A stretch of 64,000 bases of DNA from Gonocerus acuteangulatus (GCA_946811695.1 OX328124.1:93401176-93465175), one strand, 5' to 3'. Shown: positions 11,340 through 22,674, counted from the stretch's first letter. Notes: generated by a model not told the origin, from the sequence alone. Made by a program: numbers and translations.

Positions 11340-12635
11340 CTTACCCTCTTCTTTATTTTTTAACAGCGGCGTCCTTCTATTCATATGCTAACGGCTTACG
11401 ACGAATTCGGCTCCTTATTTCTTTTAGCTCTGCTTAATTTCACCTGCGATTTAACAAAAACAGGTGAACGATACTTAAATATTGTAATATCCTCGCTATT
11501 ATAACAATGTTCTTTTGCAATTTTGGCCAGAACGATCTCATTCGGAGAATATTGTGCATAATATACAGCAGGGTTGGTTTTCTTCTTTAAGTGGGAATTT
11601 TGCCCCGGTTCGCTTCAGTTTTTGATCTGTTGTTGTTTTTGAACAATTGCATTTAACAGCAAAATGAATATTTTGGTAAAATAAGATTATTTTATTTATT
11701 TATTTATCGCACCGCATCTATGGCGAAGTGCAGTGTTTCGGTCTTTTCAGTAGAGGGCGATGTAAGGTAGGTTTAGTCGAGCATATTCCTAAAAAAATAT
11801 TTCTTATATAATAATTTTAAAATATTTTAACTAGATATAAAATAAGATTAAAGAATGAGACACATATTTGTAATAATGTTTTCCTAGAGGGAAATTGAGA
11901 TGGCACACAGTGTGGCAGAATCCCACACTCCTGGCACAAATTAATTCAGTCGTAGAATGCTTTTTTCTTGAGCGGTCAAACTTGAAACCGTCTATATATA
12001 AAATATTACCTCTCCAAGAATTTTGAAACTGGAGCTATAGAACATCAAAGTCAGCAGAGAAAAACACTAGTAAACGTTTTGATTTGAGGAGCATTCATGA
12101 CCTATGTTTGACTTCAATATTCCTACTGATTTTTTTCTCGTAAAATTTGAGTTGATATTTTTTAGATATAGTTAAAATACTAATGAAAATTATTTGGAGT
12201 TGTGAAAAACATAAAGTGATCATATAGAAAAGATAGGTTGAAACTTTAGTGTCAGAATCAGTAAGTAAAATGGAATACAACTTTCAAAATACAAATTGAA
12301 ACCTTTAATTATAGTGTTGCCAGAACTGGCTACCCGAATTTGCCCCTTTTTGCTCCAAGCAGCTTTTTATAAGGTAAGATCTAAACTGCTATTTTAATTT
12401 CGGTGATTCGAATGTAATTATAAAATAATATGAATACCTTTTACTCATACCTAAGACATAGTAATACAATGTCACACGATCGTGGGAGAACTCGTAAGAT
12501 GATGATAATGTAGAGGAGGAAGAGGAAGAGTGATGAGATAAAAATCGAGAATTATGAAAAATGGATTTTATACTATTCAATATCTATTTTGAACAATATT
12601 CAATATATATTACGTACAAATTTATTTTTACCTGG
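11340..12635. other. Unassigned AT-rich DNA with a possible LINE tail at 11690-11760
   Basis: 'TTATTTATTTATTTATCG' followed by 'CATCTATGGCGAAGTGC' (11695-11735) looks like the reversed (AAATA)n tail of a non-LTR element. Nothing else recognised. Confidence 0.3.
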
Positions 12636-12718
12636 CATTGTACGCGGGACTTCCGATTATGTGTTCTATTATTATTGATAATTATCAATAATAATTCCGC
12701 CTCTCTATTATTTAATGT
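12636..12718. repeat. Small inverted-repeat unit with palindromic centre
   Basis: CATTGTAC (12636) is matched by GTACAATG near 12716, and the centre TTATTATTGATAATTATCAA.. is a perfect 26-bp palindrome. Could be a tiny foldback element or chance in AT-rich DNA. Confidence 0.45.
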
Positions 12719-12798
12719 ACAATGACTAAATATTTGGTTTTTACTGCGAATTTAACCCGGTACTTTTGATTATTATTTTTTTTAATTGTTTATTTTTT

Positions 12799-13183
12799 CT
12801 AAAGCAATTCCGCGACTGTGTTATACACAACATTAATGCCAAAGTCAATCCGCTGAATCGATGCAAGGATTTTGGGATTCTGCCACACTGTGACGTTGAT
12901 AATGAGATAGTAATTTCCGCTTAGAAGAAAAACAGTCATGTCCGACTGATGGCTGACCAAATTTGGCGACAGCTTCTGGCCACAGATACAGTTTCTGTGC
13001 ATTGTGTCCACTAAAATCTTGCTTTTCTTTGATAATTTATTGAAGTAAGTGTATACATTTTTCACGATAGACAAAGCCAAAACATTAACTGTACATATTT
13101 GATGCTTTCCAAATGGCACTTGAGATAAGAACGGAAACGCCTTCAGTTTCTGCGAGACGGAATTTTTGTTTACATCACTTGAT
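12799..13183 (-). CDS. Possible terminal exon; CxC protein, faintly NTR-domain-like
   Basis: On the minus strand the frame is open from a TAG at about 13185 to a stop at 12799 (about 127 codons), the longest host-like ORF in this part. After a KLKAFPFLSQ start it reads HQICTVNVLALSIVKNVYTY, then RNCICGQKLSPNL, FLLSGNYYLIINVTVWQNP and a short tail. The spacing Cys..(about 45)..CxC..L..G..YL....V..W recalls the netrin/NTR fold of sFRP and PCOLCE proteins, but most expected cysteines are absent, so this is only a suggestion. AG dinucleotides at 13184-13185 and about 13148 could be acceptors; AATAAA follows the stop within about 10 nt. A further open stretch at 13352-13170 in another frame may be an adjoining exon or noise. 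Confidence 0.3.
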
Positions 13184-13591
13184 CGCTAGCTCCTTTATAA
13201 ATGCTATATGAAATAATATATACAACATTTATATATGACTCTTTAATGCCTCTTGACAGAGAGTTATCCAAAATTAGCACAGAAGATTCGTCACAAGGTA
13301 AAATCTTAGCAAATGTATAAAAGTCATTCAAGTTAATATCCATTTGTGACAAGAGCTGTTTATTCCTGGATAATAATTCCGTTCCTTCCCAATGGAGTTA
13401 GGAGCCTTCAGAGCCGAGCACGATGGATATATTTTCAGCTCCGATGAATAAGCCAGTGCTTTTAGTCTGATGACTCGTTAAACAGATGGCTGCCTAGAAA
13501 GTTTTTACTTTATCATTTCAAATTCTCTCCTTCCTATAGAACTGGGAGAAAATTATGCTAATCATCTTTGTGATTGATCAGAATATAACAT

Positions 13592-13802
13592 ATGTGGATG
13601 TTCCAGGACTTGCGTAATGCCAGTCGTAGGGAACAGATGCTTTACGTTAATCATAACAATAACATCGCTTACAATCTACTTAGACTAAAGTATATTATAA
13701 GGTTGCGACCCTCGGTTCTCCCTAATGTATTTACAAAATGCTTCATAAATTCAAATCAAACAACTATATTAAAAAGAATATTAAATTTAATGTTTCTTCA
13801 TG

Positions 13803-13836
<34 letters not shown>
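13592..13836 (+). other. Sequence ending in A34, retrocopy-like
   Basis: A pure A run at 13803-13836 follows an ATTAAA about 35 bp upstream. An ORF of about 70 codons precedes the run and is not recognised. The arrangement fits a retroposed transcript end or a SINE/LINE tail; no target duplication was identified. Confidence 0.3.
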
Positions 13837-13838
<2 letters not shown>

Positions 13839-14124
13839 TTGCAAAAATAGGAACCTGGTCCTGTGGAACCAGGAAGGTGAAACGGGTTCCGTACCAAGGG
13901 CATAGAACTTCCTCCAAGAACAACGACTGTTTATTATCGAGGAACGCGTGGAAAGACTCTGCGTTAAGTCGAGGAGTCAAAAACATGGGACTCGTTATTT
14001 CAATATTCCTAAAAAAATCAGAGAAATAATTATTCCTACATTTTGGGCTGGAGGGGATTAAAGCAGGTGGGTAGGAGAGGGAGAGTAGAGAAGGGATAAA
14101 ACATATACTTTTAAGGATTTTTAT
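13837..14124. other. Unassigned, moderately GC-rich
   Basis: Contains 'GGAACCTGGTCCTGTGGAAC' and other non-simple sequence but no recognisable element or exon structure. Confidence 0.3.
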
Positions 14125-14382
14125 ATATCGTCGATACAAATGCAAACTAACGAATGTGCAAATCACGAATTATCAGAGTGGAAAAGCATTTATCCATAAC
14201 TTTTTTTGGGGCAGTCAAATATTCGGCAGATTTGACCTTTTGATAGTGGAATACTTGCGCTTTAATAGAGTGAAGTCAGATTCAAGAATTGGCCGTACAC
14301 AAGTCCAGCAGAAATTAGTAAGGATTGACAATGAAAGATGCATTTTTTCACATTTGTTACTTTGTATTTGTATCGACGATAT
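14125..14382. mobile_element. ~258-bp MITE (ATATCGTCGATACAAATG ends)
   Basis: Left end ATATCGTCGATACAAATGCA and right end TTTGTATTTGTATCGACGAT are inverted repeats over about 22 bp with one mismatch. Internal 'GCAGTCAAATATTCGGC' and 'TTGGCCGTACACAAGTCCAG' recur in diverged form near 10190-10240 (nested in copy B), so at least two family members occur in the window. Confidence 0.6.
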
Positions 14383-14672
14383 GTCTTATAATGTATGTTT
14401 GTATGAATAGGGTTTAAGGACGAAAAACGTCAAAGGTTACCATCATCCTGTGAAGTGTTTTTCAATGAAAATTATTTTTGTACTATAAAGTTATTACAGG
14501 AGTGAATTGCACTGCATATATTGTCGGGAATGCTCTTAAATTGTAATTTTATATAATGTTCAAAAGGTTTTTAAATTCGTTCTGAAACTAATATGGTTAA
14601 TATAATTGTTTAGCATAGATACTGCTATAATAATAATTATGTTATAAAAATTGTGACCCTTTCTCTTTCAAT

Positions 14673-14914
14673 ATATCATTTGAATAGGCGGAAGGTAAAT
14701 ATAAAACTCGTCAACTTCACTTCATATGCAGTATGGACGTGGCCCTACCAGTGGAAGCTCTTCCGTAGCTAAGGCTAAATCTATGTATATAGGATTAAGT
14801 TGCTCCTGAAGAGGCGTCAAGAGACGCGAAACATGTAGAGCATAAAAATAAAGCATATGAAGTGAAGTTGACGAGTTTTATATATGTATGACCTTCCGCC
14901 TATTCAAATGATAT
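14673..14914 (+). mobile_element. Hammerhead-bearing retroelement unit 1 with inverted tail
   Basis: A central sequence (GACGTGGCCCTACCAGTGGA ... hammerhead ... GACCTTCCGCCTATTC) shared with 42640-42820 is flanked on the left by an inverted copy of its own right end (GAATAGGCGGAAGGT and CTCGTCAACTTCACTTCATA). Penelope-like elements often carry hammerhead motifs and partial inverted copies at their ends, so this is probably a non-autonomous Penelope-type insertion. The class is inference; no protein is encoded. Confidence 0.55.
14801..14842 (+). ncRNA. Hammerhead ribozyme motif, copy 1
   Basis: Core CTGAAGA (14806-14812, consensus CUGANGA) is followed by a stem II hairpin GCGTC-AAGA-GACGC, then GAAA (14828-14831). 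Stem III is the palindrome ACATGT (A15.1-U16.1, C-G, two-base loop), giving a GUA cleavage triplet with the scissile site after A14837. Stem I pairs TGCTC (14801-14805) with GAGCA (14838-14842). One extra G lies at the base of stem II. This is the type I layout with a minimal stem III known from Penelope-like elements; the self-complementary ACATGT would also permit dimer formation. Activity is inferred, not shown. Confidence 0.7.
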
Positions 14915-15560
14915 AATAATTATGGTTATATGAGCTTGGTCCGTAAGGCAGATTATTTAAATCTATATGTAATCTATCCATCTCTCTTCAAGGTAGAGAA
15001 TATATACAGAAATTATTTATTTTTATTTTTTCATTTTATTCTATTTTTATTTAATTGTGTTATTTTTGTTTTGTTATTTTTTTTATTTTTATTTTTTATT
15101 TTTTTATTATTATTTTTTTTTTATTTATTTCATTTTTTTTTTGCAGGCTATATTTCTGTATATAATTTTGATTTTTTGAGAAAATTTAGTACTTTGTCCA
15201 CCATGGAGGGTATGTCATATAAAAGACTGCCTTTTCATAATTTCTTTTAATTTTTGTGATTTAATTTTTTGGAACCGAATCAAAAACGAGATATAAAGGA
15301 CTTTTTTTCATCCTGCATCGATTCCCTAAGTTTGGCCATTTATTTTGGGGACATCCTGTATATCAATACTATTAATCCAAGTTAATCTACTTATTACTTA
15401 ATAATTCGACGAATAACGATTCATGATGAATTCACAAAAGAAGTAATGGGAACAGTTAATTTCTCACAGACTCCAGGTAATGCAGGAATTCTGGGAATTA
15501 TAAAAGCTGACCTCCTAGTGAATGCCAGTTCACGTGAAACAGAATCGTGCCTGGCAGTAG
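14915..15560. other. T-rich low-complexity DNA
   Basis: 15000-15150 is almost pure T/A simple sequence; the ORF across it (F/L/I-rich) is an artefact. The remainder is unassigned. Confidence 0.4.
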
Positions 15561-15564
15561 GTTA

Positions 15565-15765
15565 ACGTACTATATTTGTAATTTTATTTTATTTTTATGA
15601 CGCATCGATATCTGGGTTATTAGCGCCGACATCCATCGTGTAACCGGGAATTTTCTTAACGGGCCATTAAATGAAAAATATTCCTACTACCGGCTGAACT
15701 CGAACCACCGCATGAAAATCAAAGGCTTTAGACACTAGAACACGGCAATCAAACATACAGCTATT
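15565..15765 (-). mobile_element. tRNA-derived SINE
   Basis: On the minus strand the 5' part reads GTGTTCTAGTGTCTAAAGCC (box A-like), then GCGGTGGTTCGAGTTCAGCC (box B GGTTCGAGT). It ends in an A/T-rich tail (T-rich on the plus strand, 15572-15598). The segment just before the tail, 'GGCGCTAATAACCC', is shared in reversed form with other SINE tails in the window. Confidence 0.65.
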
Positions 15766-15779
15766 TATGATTTACCCAT

Positions 15780-16200
15780 CAATTACCGTAATTAGTCCAC
15801 GGTAGCTGTAGAGGATACATTAAGCCGTGATATTACAAGAAGCCAGTAGATAGGGGATTGCTTAAAACCCGTCGGTTTCATTAACAGGCAGCATATTTGG
15901 GCTTGTACGTGTCGGAGACAGGCTGGAGGAAGCCACCTTTAGATATAGAGTAGTTTAAATTTCCTCCACCAGGGTTCGGAGAGCTGGTTAATGGCGACAG
16001 GGAGGTAGATAAAACCGACGACAAAACGCCCTAATGTTAATTCTATGCAGCGCGAATCCCGCCTCCGTTTCTCCCGTCCTAATTAGTGAAGCTCTGTTTT
16101 TGGCGGGGAAGGGCTTCTGTTTCTTGCCTCACCTTCCCCATTCTAGATCGCAATCATTTTAAAACACTCCTTCGGGTGCTCCAACAACCTCGTAGATATT
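15780..16200. other. GC-richer unique non-coding stretch
   Basis: This interval is clearly richer in G+C than its surroundings and not built of simple repeats or known ends, yet no long ORF crosses it in either direction. It may be a conserved regulatory region, an RNA gene exon or an old element. No promoter motif could be assigned with confidence. Confidence 0.35.
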
Positions 16201-17279
16201 TATTTAACAATACGGTTGAAAGGAATACCATATTGAAGGGTGCTTACCGAATTTTAGTTTAACATGAACATTCTTTAATATTTTCCAAGTTGTACTTCAT
16301 AGGTTTGCATATCCAGAACATATAATACTTATTTTAATATTTTATTCGGCAAAGGATCTGAGCGAATCTAGATCAACTCATAGATAATGCCAGAATTGCA
16401 AGTACTTATAAGAAAATAAGGGGTTATACCACAATAAATTTATGTTGTCATAACTAGATTTTTTTTTTTTTTTTTTTTTTATCCATGTACAAGATCTACT
16501 CAACTGATTCAGACATCATTTACAAAACACATTCTTTTCTTATGGTATTATATATTTTTGTAAATGTACCACAACTTTTCTTATATCTTTGATATTTGCT
16601 AATACAGTGATTATGATTTGTACATTTTTAAAGGTCGATTGACGACATTTTAAAGTATCTTGTACACGAGTTTCAAAAAAAGCTGTCTCGTGAACTTACT
16701 CTCAAAATATTTCTAAATAATTACAAATTTATATCGACAAAAAATGATCAATTATTAATTAAGCACATATTTGGCATATGGTTTGCAAATATGCCTGTGG
16801 GGATTTATTTAATTACTTTGGCACAGCACAGTTAGATATTAAAAGCTGTACTAAAAATATTTTACTTTATAAATCCAGGTAACGTCTTTTTAGGCGTAAG
16901 CAAACCTAATATTCATTTGGAAGAATAAATATTTCCTAAATACACATGTTGAAAAGGTGTAAATTATTTTATGATTAAAATAAATGAATATTTAAAATGT
17001 ACCAGAAAATTACAACAAAGACAAAATTTGTGACTTTTATATTTTTTAATTTTCTACATGGTTTAATATTGGTGTTTTTTGGTAGAATGTACATTTTCGA
17101 AATATATTTTTTTAAATTATTTTCTGCTACATTATTATTTAAATAAATAAATATTGTGTCAGTAAGCCAATAACCAAGTCAATATATGAAAGACTGGATT
17201 ATACCTAAAAAATGAATGTATTTATTTTAGATTATAATAATGTATTTATTGTAGAATTAGAATAAATTGATAATCTCCT
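16201..17279. other. Unassigned AT-rich DNA
   Basis: T run at about 16459-16480; otherwise no recognisable feature. Confidence 0.3.
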
Positions 17280-17860
17280 ATACATTTGTCAAATACCACT
17301 CACTGACTCACTGACCTATCATCGCCCAGCCCAAAACACTCAACAGAAACTTTTGAAATTTTGTATGGACACTCTCTATAGAACGTAGACGCTCGCTAAG
17401 AAAGGATTTTTTGATATTCAAATTTTTAGGTATTTTTAGAGGGGATTAAAGTTTTAGTTGTAAAACAATGTATTTACGATTTATTTAAAAGGTTACATCC
17501 TTTCGTTGGGTGCCTATGACCTCCCGCGGTTGAATGCACCCTTCAGAACAATAAGGCAGCATGCGTTGCTAGGACGATAAAGAACAGCTGTTACCGTATA
17601 TTATCTATTTCATAGTATTATTTTTAATTAAGGTTAATTTCCACAATGATGGCATTCCTTGAATTACTAGAAATAAACAGTGATTTTGTCCCTCATAGAG
17701 TTTACGCCCTGGTGATGGTCCATCCGAGGTAATAATATCCCGAACCACTTGGCACAAAAATTTGAAATTTTGCACGGACAATCCGTTTAGAAAGTATACA
17801 CTCGCTAAGTAAGGTTTTTTTTTTTTTTTTTTTTTTTATTCAAATGTTTAAGTACTTTTA
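17280..17860. repeat. Two diverged copies of a dispersed repeat
   Basis: 'AGAAACTTTTGAAATTTTGTA..ACACTC' followed by 'CGCTCGCTAAGAAAGG' (17345-17410) recurs as 'AAAAATTTGAAATTTTGCACGG..' and 'CACTCGCTAAGTAAGG' (17757-17815). Both are followed by 'ATTCAAAT.TTTA.GTA.TTTTAG.GGG'. The first copy has 'ACTCACTGACTCACTGACC' upstream. Confidence 0.5.
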
Positions 17861-17869
17861 GGGGGTTTT

Positions 17870-18560
17870 GAATTATTAAGAAGTTCCTCATCGGCACAAA
17901 ATGGTCCGATTTTCATGACTTTTGGTACAAAAATCTTTCTTCTCATTTGAAAGGTCAAGTTCAATAACCAGCTGAATCCGTTTACTGGAACATGGTTTTT
18001 GAAGCAAATTTTGCGCGAATAAATCGGAACGCTTAGTTTTTCGAGTCTATATGCTTGCAGGTACTCGTTATATCGGTTCCTTAACGTAGAAAAACGAATG
18101 AACCCATTTTTAAATCGATTTCTGATTTTACGAGAAAAATTGATACAAATACTTTTCCAAACTAATTTTTTGTTTGGGTATTTAGAAACGATGATTGGTT
18201 CACTTGAAACTTGCACCAGGTATTTTACATTCATCTAATTTAAGATATTTAAACTTTGGTATCGTTTGGAGGTAAGAAGTACATGGAAAAAAATGTATTA
18301 TTGGTGATACAATGTTTTTGGATCTCGAGAAACTGTTGGGAAATCGTAGTAAGTGGAAGGCGGCTATTCAAAAGATTACTAAATTCTCTAGAAAAAAGAT
18401 TCTGATGTAATGTTCGGTGGGGCGATGTCAATCGAAGAGATAAGTGCTTAAAACTTCAAAGTAGTTAGTTTTTTTCTCTTCAACGTGTATTTGTCTCTGT
18501 TTACCTAACGTTACTCCCCAAAGGAAACACGGTTACCTCCACATAGTGTTTCCTGGGTAA
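17870..18560 (-). mobile_element. Helitron-like repeat, copy C (truncated)
   Basis: Contains the family blocks 'GGTCCGATTTTCATGACTTT', 'AAAGGTCAAGTTCAATAACC', 'GGGAAATCGTAGTAAGTGGA' and 'GATGTCAATCGAAGAGATAA' in the order seen in copies G and K. It lacks the (TA)n and hairpin end, which appears replaced by a T run (17818-17837). Confidence 0.55.
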
Positions 18561-18579
18561 CTCGAAAGTTCGTGCAATA

Positions 18580-18699
18580 ATTTATTTATTTGTTTCATTA
18601 TAAGAGCTCCGCAACTATGGCTATGAGCCCTAATACAGATTATAAAATATATACAATTTTTTTACACTTTGATACAATTTACATTTATACTTAAATAAG

Positions 18700-18754
<55 letters not shown>

Positions 18755-18870
18755 CAAACATTATACACATATAAATATATACACACACACATACATATAC
18801 ATATATACACACACAAAAGTACATACAAGTGGGTACGTATGTAGTAGCGTTAATTTTGATCATACCTTAT
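18580..18870 (-). repeat. LINE 3' tail fragment, (TA)n and (CA)-rich microsatellite
   Basis: Minus strand 'GGGCTCATAGCCATAGTTGC' plus '(AAATA)n' parallels the 3' end of the LINE at 29714-32767 ('GTCGCCTTAGTTACGGTCGC' then AAATAAATAAA). It suggests a related non-LTR tail. (TA)n at 18707-18750 and CATA/CACA repeats follow; ORFs of alternating Y and I here are artefacts. Confidence 0.45.
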
Positions 18871-18889
18871 TTAACGCAATATAAAAACT

Positions 18890-19110
18890 ACTTATCGGCC
18901 TTGTTGAAGCACGGGTAGTCAGCTAGTAAACTAATATATAAAAATGAATCGCTAAATGTGTTGGTAAGCGCCAATCTCGAGAACAACTGAACCGATTTCG
19001 CTAATTCTTTTTTCAGAATATTCCTTGAACTACGAGGATGGTTCTTACGGAGAAAAAAATTTAAAGAATTGCCTGAAAAAGTCTAAAAACAACACTTTTC
19101 GGGTCTTTTT
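18890..19110 (+). repeat. Helitron-type 3' end followed by dispersed repeat
   Basis: 'GAAGCACGGGTAGTCAGCTAG' followed by T matches the CTAG|T end common to arthropod rolling-circle elements. It runs into 'ATATAAAAATGAATCGCTAA' and 'GAACAACTGAACCGATTTCG', a widespread insect repeat motif. Full extent unknown. Confidence 0.4.
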
Positions 19111-19311
19111 CACTTCCTTAACGCAAATTCATTTTTAAATAAAAACATATGTTTTCAATTATAATATTTTTAACAGTTAACGTATTAGGTTATTTGTGAA
19201 TAAGCAAAAAAATTAAATAAATAAGAACAAGTAATCACTAGGTGAGAATAGAATCACATGTTAATAATGCAATTTAAATTGATTTATATTTGCGTTAACG
19301 AAGTAAAAAGT

Positions 19312-21671
19312 CCGACTCGCAGGAACTGCGTCATCTTAGCGCGGTTCCATTCATATCCCTAGTGTTATTTTGTAGACTTAGAATAGAAACAGTTATTAAT
19401 TTGTTTGGATCATTCCTAATGTAAACAAATATGAAAAAAAAACAAGATTTTCGGCAAGGGATGAAACTATCCTAAGCAGAAATTACTCTTTCTGCCGTCC
19501 CAAGTTTCGGTCTACGAAGACTCTTCTACGAATATATTTCTAATTTACTTAACTTGCAGTGCTAACATATCCATTTTACTTTTAAATGCAATTAAACAAA
19601 ATAAAATTGTACATGAAAATGAGAAAGTAGTGTTATTTTTTATTGAACTACGGCCACATTCAACCACAAAATATAATTATATTTCTAGTATAGCATTTGG
19701 CTGCATGACTTCCTACAGGTAAAGGTAACTGTCAGCTGTCCTAGAATGCTTGATGAGAACAATGAATCTTGATTTATGAAGTGCAATAAAAGCCTACCTG
19801 AACCGGCAGACTACCTCGACCCGGACTGACCCTACACGGCGAATATTTACGTTTTCAGTTCTGTTACAGGTTCAAAGAATTTGTATTTATTCCCCTGTTT
19901 TATTGAGAAATACATCCTTCTCCTAGAAGCAATAACAAAATAACAAGAAATACAAACAGACAAAAAGAACCGTATAAATAAACGAAATCAATTATCGTTT
20001 ATCAAACTTCTAAGTTATATGTACTTATTTCTCCGTTTGACATCGCCTAATCAAAACTTTCTTCAGAACCTGTTTTCTAGAGCATTTAGTAAGCTTTCGA
20101 ATGGTAACCATCCGTTTACCAAGATTCTCAACCGTTTTCGAGATATTAAGGAAAGTATATGAAGTTTCCAAAGCTTTTCATCTCTATTAATAAATTATTT
20201 TAATTTAACCCTTCCTTAACTCCAAACGTAAGTAAATTTTCAGCATACTAGTTTTAATGAAATTAGTACATGCAGAAAATGTTTCAACTGAATCCCATCA
20301 TTCGAAGTACCAAAATCAAAGACAAAAAGAACCGTTCGAATAAACAAAATCAATTACTTCCAAGTTTAAGCACTTATTTATCCGATTGACATCGCTTATT
20401 CAAAACTTTCTTTAGAACCTTTTTTGTAGACCATTTAGTAAGCTTTCGAATGGTAACCTTTCGCTTCCCAAGATTGTCAACGGTTTTCGAGATACTAACG
20501 AAAGTATAAAAGGTTACCAAAACTTTTCTTGTCTGTTAATAAAATATTTTATTCTAACCCTTCCTTTACTCCAAACGTAACCAAAATTTCAACATATTAG
20601 TGTTGATAAAATTCGAACTTGCAGAAAATGTTTCAATTGAATCCCATAATTCTAAGTACCAAAATCAAAGACAAAAAGAACAGTTCGAATAAGCGAAATC
20701 AATTACTTAAAAGTTTTAAGCACTTATTTCTCCGATTGACATCGCTTATTCAAAACTTTCTTTAGAACCTTTCTTGTAGACCATTTAGTAAGCTTTCGAA
20801 TGGTAACCTTTCGCTTCACAAGATTTTCAACCGTTTTCGAGATATTAAGAAATTATACGAAGTTCCCAAAACTTTTTATTATTTCTGACAACAGAAAATT
20901 GGTCTCATTTTACCTATCCTGTTTTACACACACATACATTTTCCTTACAAATACAACATAAGAAATTACAAAAATAAAAAGCAATAAAAAACCAAGGGAA
21001 AGAGACAAAAATTACAAAAAGAACGACAAAAACCCGTTCATAAGAACATAACAGACGTATTTGAAGTTTTAAGCACTTATTTCTCCGATTGACATAACCT
21101 AATCAAAAATAGTTTTAGAATCATTTTTGTAGAGAATTTAGTAAGCTTTCAAATAGTTTCAATCCACTTACCACGATTTCCCAACCGTGTTCGAGATATT
21201 AATGAAAGTATACGAAGTTTCCAAAACTTTTCATGTCTGTTCATAAAATATTTTATTCTAACCCTTCCTTAACTCCAAACGTAACATAACTTTCAACATA
21301 TACATGTTTTAATGAAAGTAGAACATGAAGATAATGTTTCAACTGAATCCCGTTATTTTAAGTACCCAAACCAAAATCGGTATTCAAAAACTATTTTTCC
21401 AATTTTCTCAACAACGGTTAAAGCTATCGCCTTGAAAATGGTTTCATTCGTTTTCCTAGCCTAAGAAGCCTATAAAACGAGTACTTACAAGCTTATGAAC
21501 TCAAAAACGTAAGCGTTACGATTTATTATGCGCGAATTTCGCCCCAAACGCCATCTTCCAGTGGGCGGATTTTGCTGGTTAAAGAACTTGACCTTTCAAA
21601 TTGGACGACAGATTTTTTAACCAAATTTCATCAAAATCGGACCATTCGTCTTCTACCTAGAGAGCGAACAG

Positions 21672-21734
<63 letters not shown>

Positions 21735-21866
21735 GAAACCACCGTTATTTTCGGTTTCTAGGGGTTCTGAAACGCGAAATTTTCTAGTCGGCACTTCCGG
21801 ATTGTTTCATTGTATCAACCTTATAAGCGGGGTTCCTCCCTATGGGGGAGGGAGGAACGGCGCTAA
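19312..21866 (+). mobile_element. Helitron-like non-autonomous repeat, copy D (most complete)
   Basis: The 5' end CCGACTCGCAGGAACTGCGT is followed by CATCTTAGCGCGGTTCC, making a subterminal inverted pair GGAACTGCG / CGCGGTTCC. The 3' end has (TA)n (about 21676-21731), a conserved block 'TTTTCTAGTCGGCACTTCCG', the hairpin GTTCCTCCCTATGGGGGAGG, and GGCGCTAA. The start of the 5' block (TTAGCGCGGTTCC) is an inverted match to the 3' end. TC-type start, terminal hairpin and CTAA end point to a Helitron/Helentron-type element; no Rep/helicase is encoded. Between the ends lie four tandem 350-bp units. Confidence 0.65.
19970..21370 (+). repeat. ~350-bp tandem repeat, 4 units, inside copy D
   Basis: The block 'AAGCACTTATTTCTCCGATT' starts at about 20020, 20369, 20719 and 21072, a period of 349-353 bp. 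Each unit then carries a 'TTTAGTAAGCTTTCGAATGG' block and a 'CTAACCCTTCCTTACTCC' type block. Reverse-orientation copies G and K carry the same blocks. Confidence 0.85.
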
Positions 21867-21869
21867 AAA

Positions 21870-22190
21870 GACTCCACTTTTCTATATTCCCATACAAAAG
21901 ATTCGTAATAATACTTAAAGGTCAATTAGAACTTTAATAACATACCATAAAGTTTAAGTGTTAGTGTAGGGGTTCTGGAAAGGCAAAACAATTGAGTGAC
22001 ATTAGTATCGTACAAATATTAATGTCAATATTTTATATGATGGTAACATTACTCAAAAACAAATTGTCTTTGGTAAAATGTAAATTGTCTGTGGTAAAAT
22101 GTCACTTGAAATTTAAACATCTCTTTGCTGTGCATCTGCAATATTACTAAATCTAAAAGCCACAAATTTCTATAAAATTACTAAAGTGTT
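21870..22190. other. Unassigned AT-rich DNA
   Basis: No feature recognised apart from two short near-identical stretches (ATTGTCT.TGGTAAAATGT at 22064 and 22085). Confidence 0.3.
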
Positions 22191-22320
22191 GTGTGTTTGT
22201 GACTTACTAAATATGCATCCTTTAAGGCGGCGGACAAATTTAGGCAGAACAACCCGAAATTCAAAGAATCAAAAAAAAAAAAAAAAAAAGAAAAGAAATT
22301 AATTATCAATGTAATTGTAC

Positions 22321-22674
22321 TGCCGAGGAAGGTGAAAATCGCGATGAACGTGAAGATCGCAATGAACGTGACAGAGCTCGGTTAAGACAGACCCTTGAAG
22401 CGCGACATTCGACTAATAATGTTGCAAGTTTGAATTGAGCTGCTGTCAATTGATTACAGTGCCTACAACTGTGTTGCTATTGCCCAGGGACAGTCATTAA
22501 GCCCCTGGGCTTAATGTTTGTGGTATTAATCTAGAAAACCCATGTTTCTCGCATGGTCAATTGTATGTTGCCTGTTTCCGTGTTGGAAACCATCCGCTCT
22601 GTTTTTTTACGCGTCAGGTAATGGAACAAAAAATATCGTGTACCGTTAAGTACTACAATAAAAATGAAACTTAA
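22321..22674 (+). pseudogene. Helitron helicase remnant (autonomous rolling-circle element)
   Basis: From 22507 to a TAA at 22674 one frame reads GLNVCGIN then LENPCFSHGQLYVACFRVGN and NPL-type ending with FFTRQ. This is the C-terminal motif of the PIF1-like helicase of Helitrons (consensus CFSHGQLYVACSRV). Just upstream another frame gives AIAQGQSL, the adjoining conserved motif, separated by a small duplication/frameshift. Still further upstream 'LRQTLEARHSTNN' resembles the RLE-rich N-terminal region of Helitron proteins. So the element has lost nearly all of its Rep and helicase body. It shows that autonomous rolling-circle elements once existed in this genome, relevant to the many Helitron-like short copies here. 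Confidence 0.75.

Noticed and set aside
14930..15250. ORF of F/L/I residues that looks like membrane segments
   Set aside because: It is simple T/A-rich sequence; hydrophobicity follows from poly(T), with no splice or coding signals.
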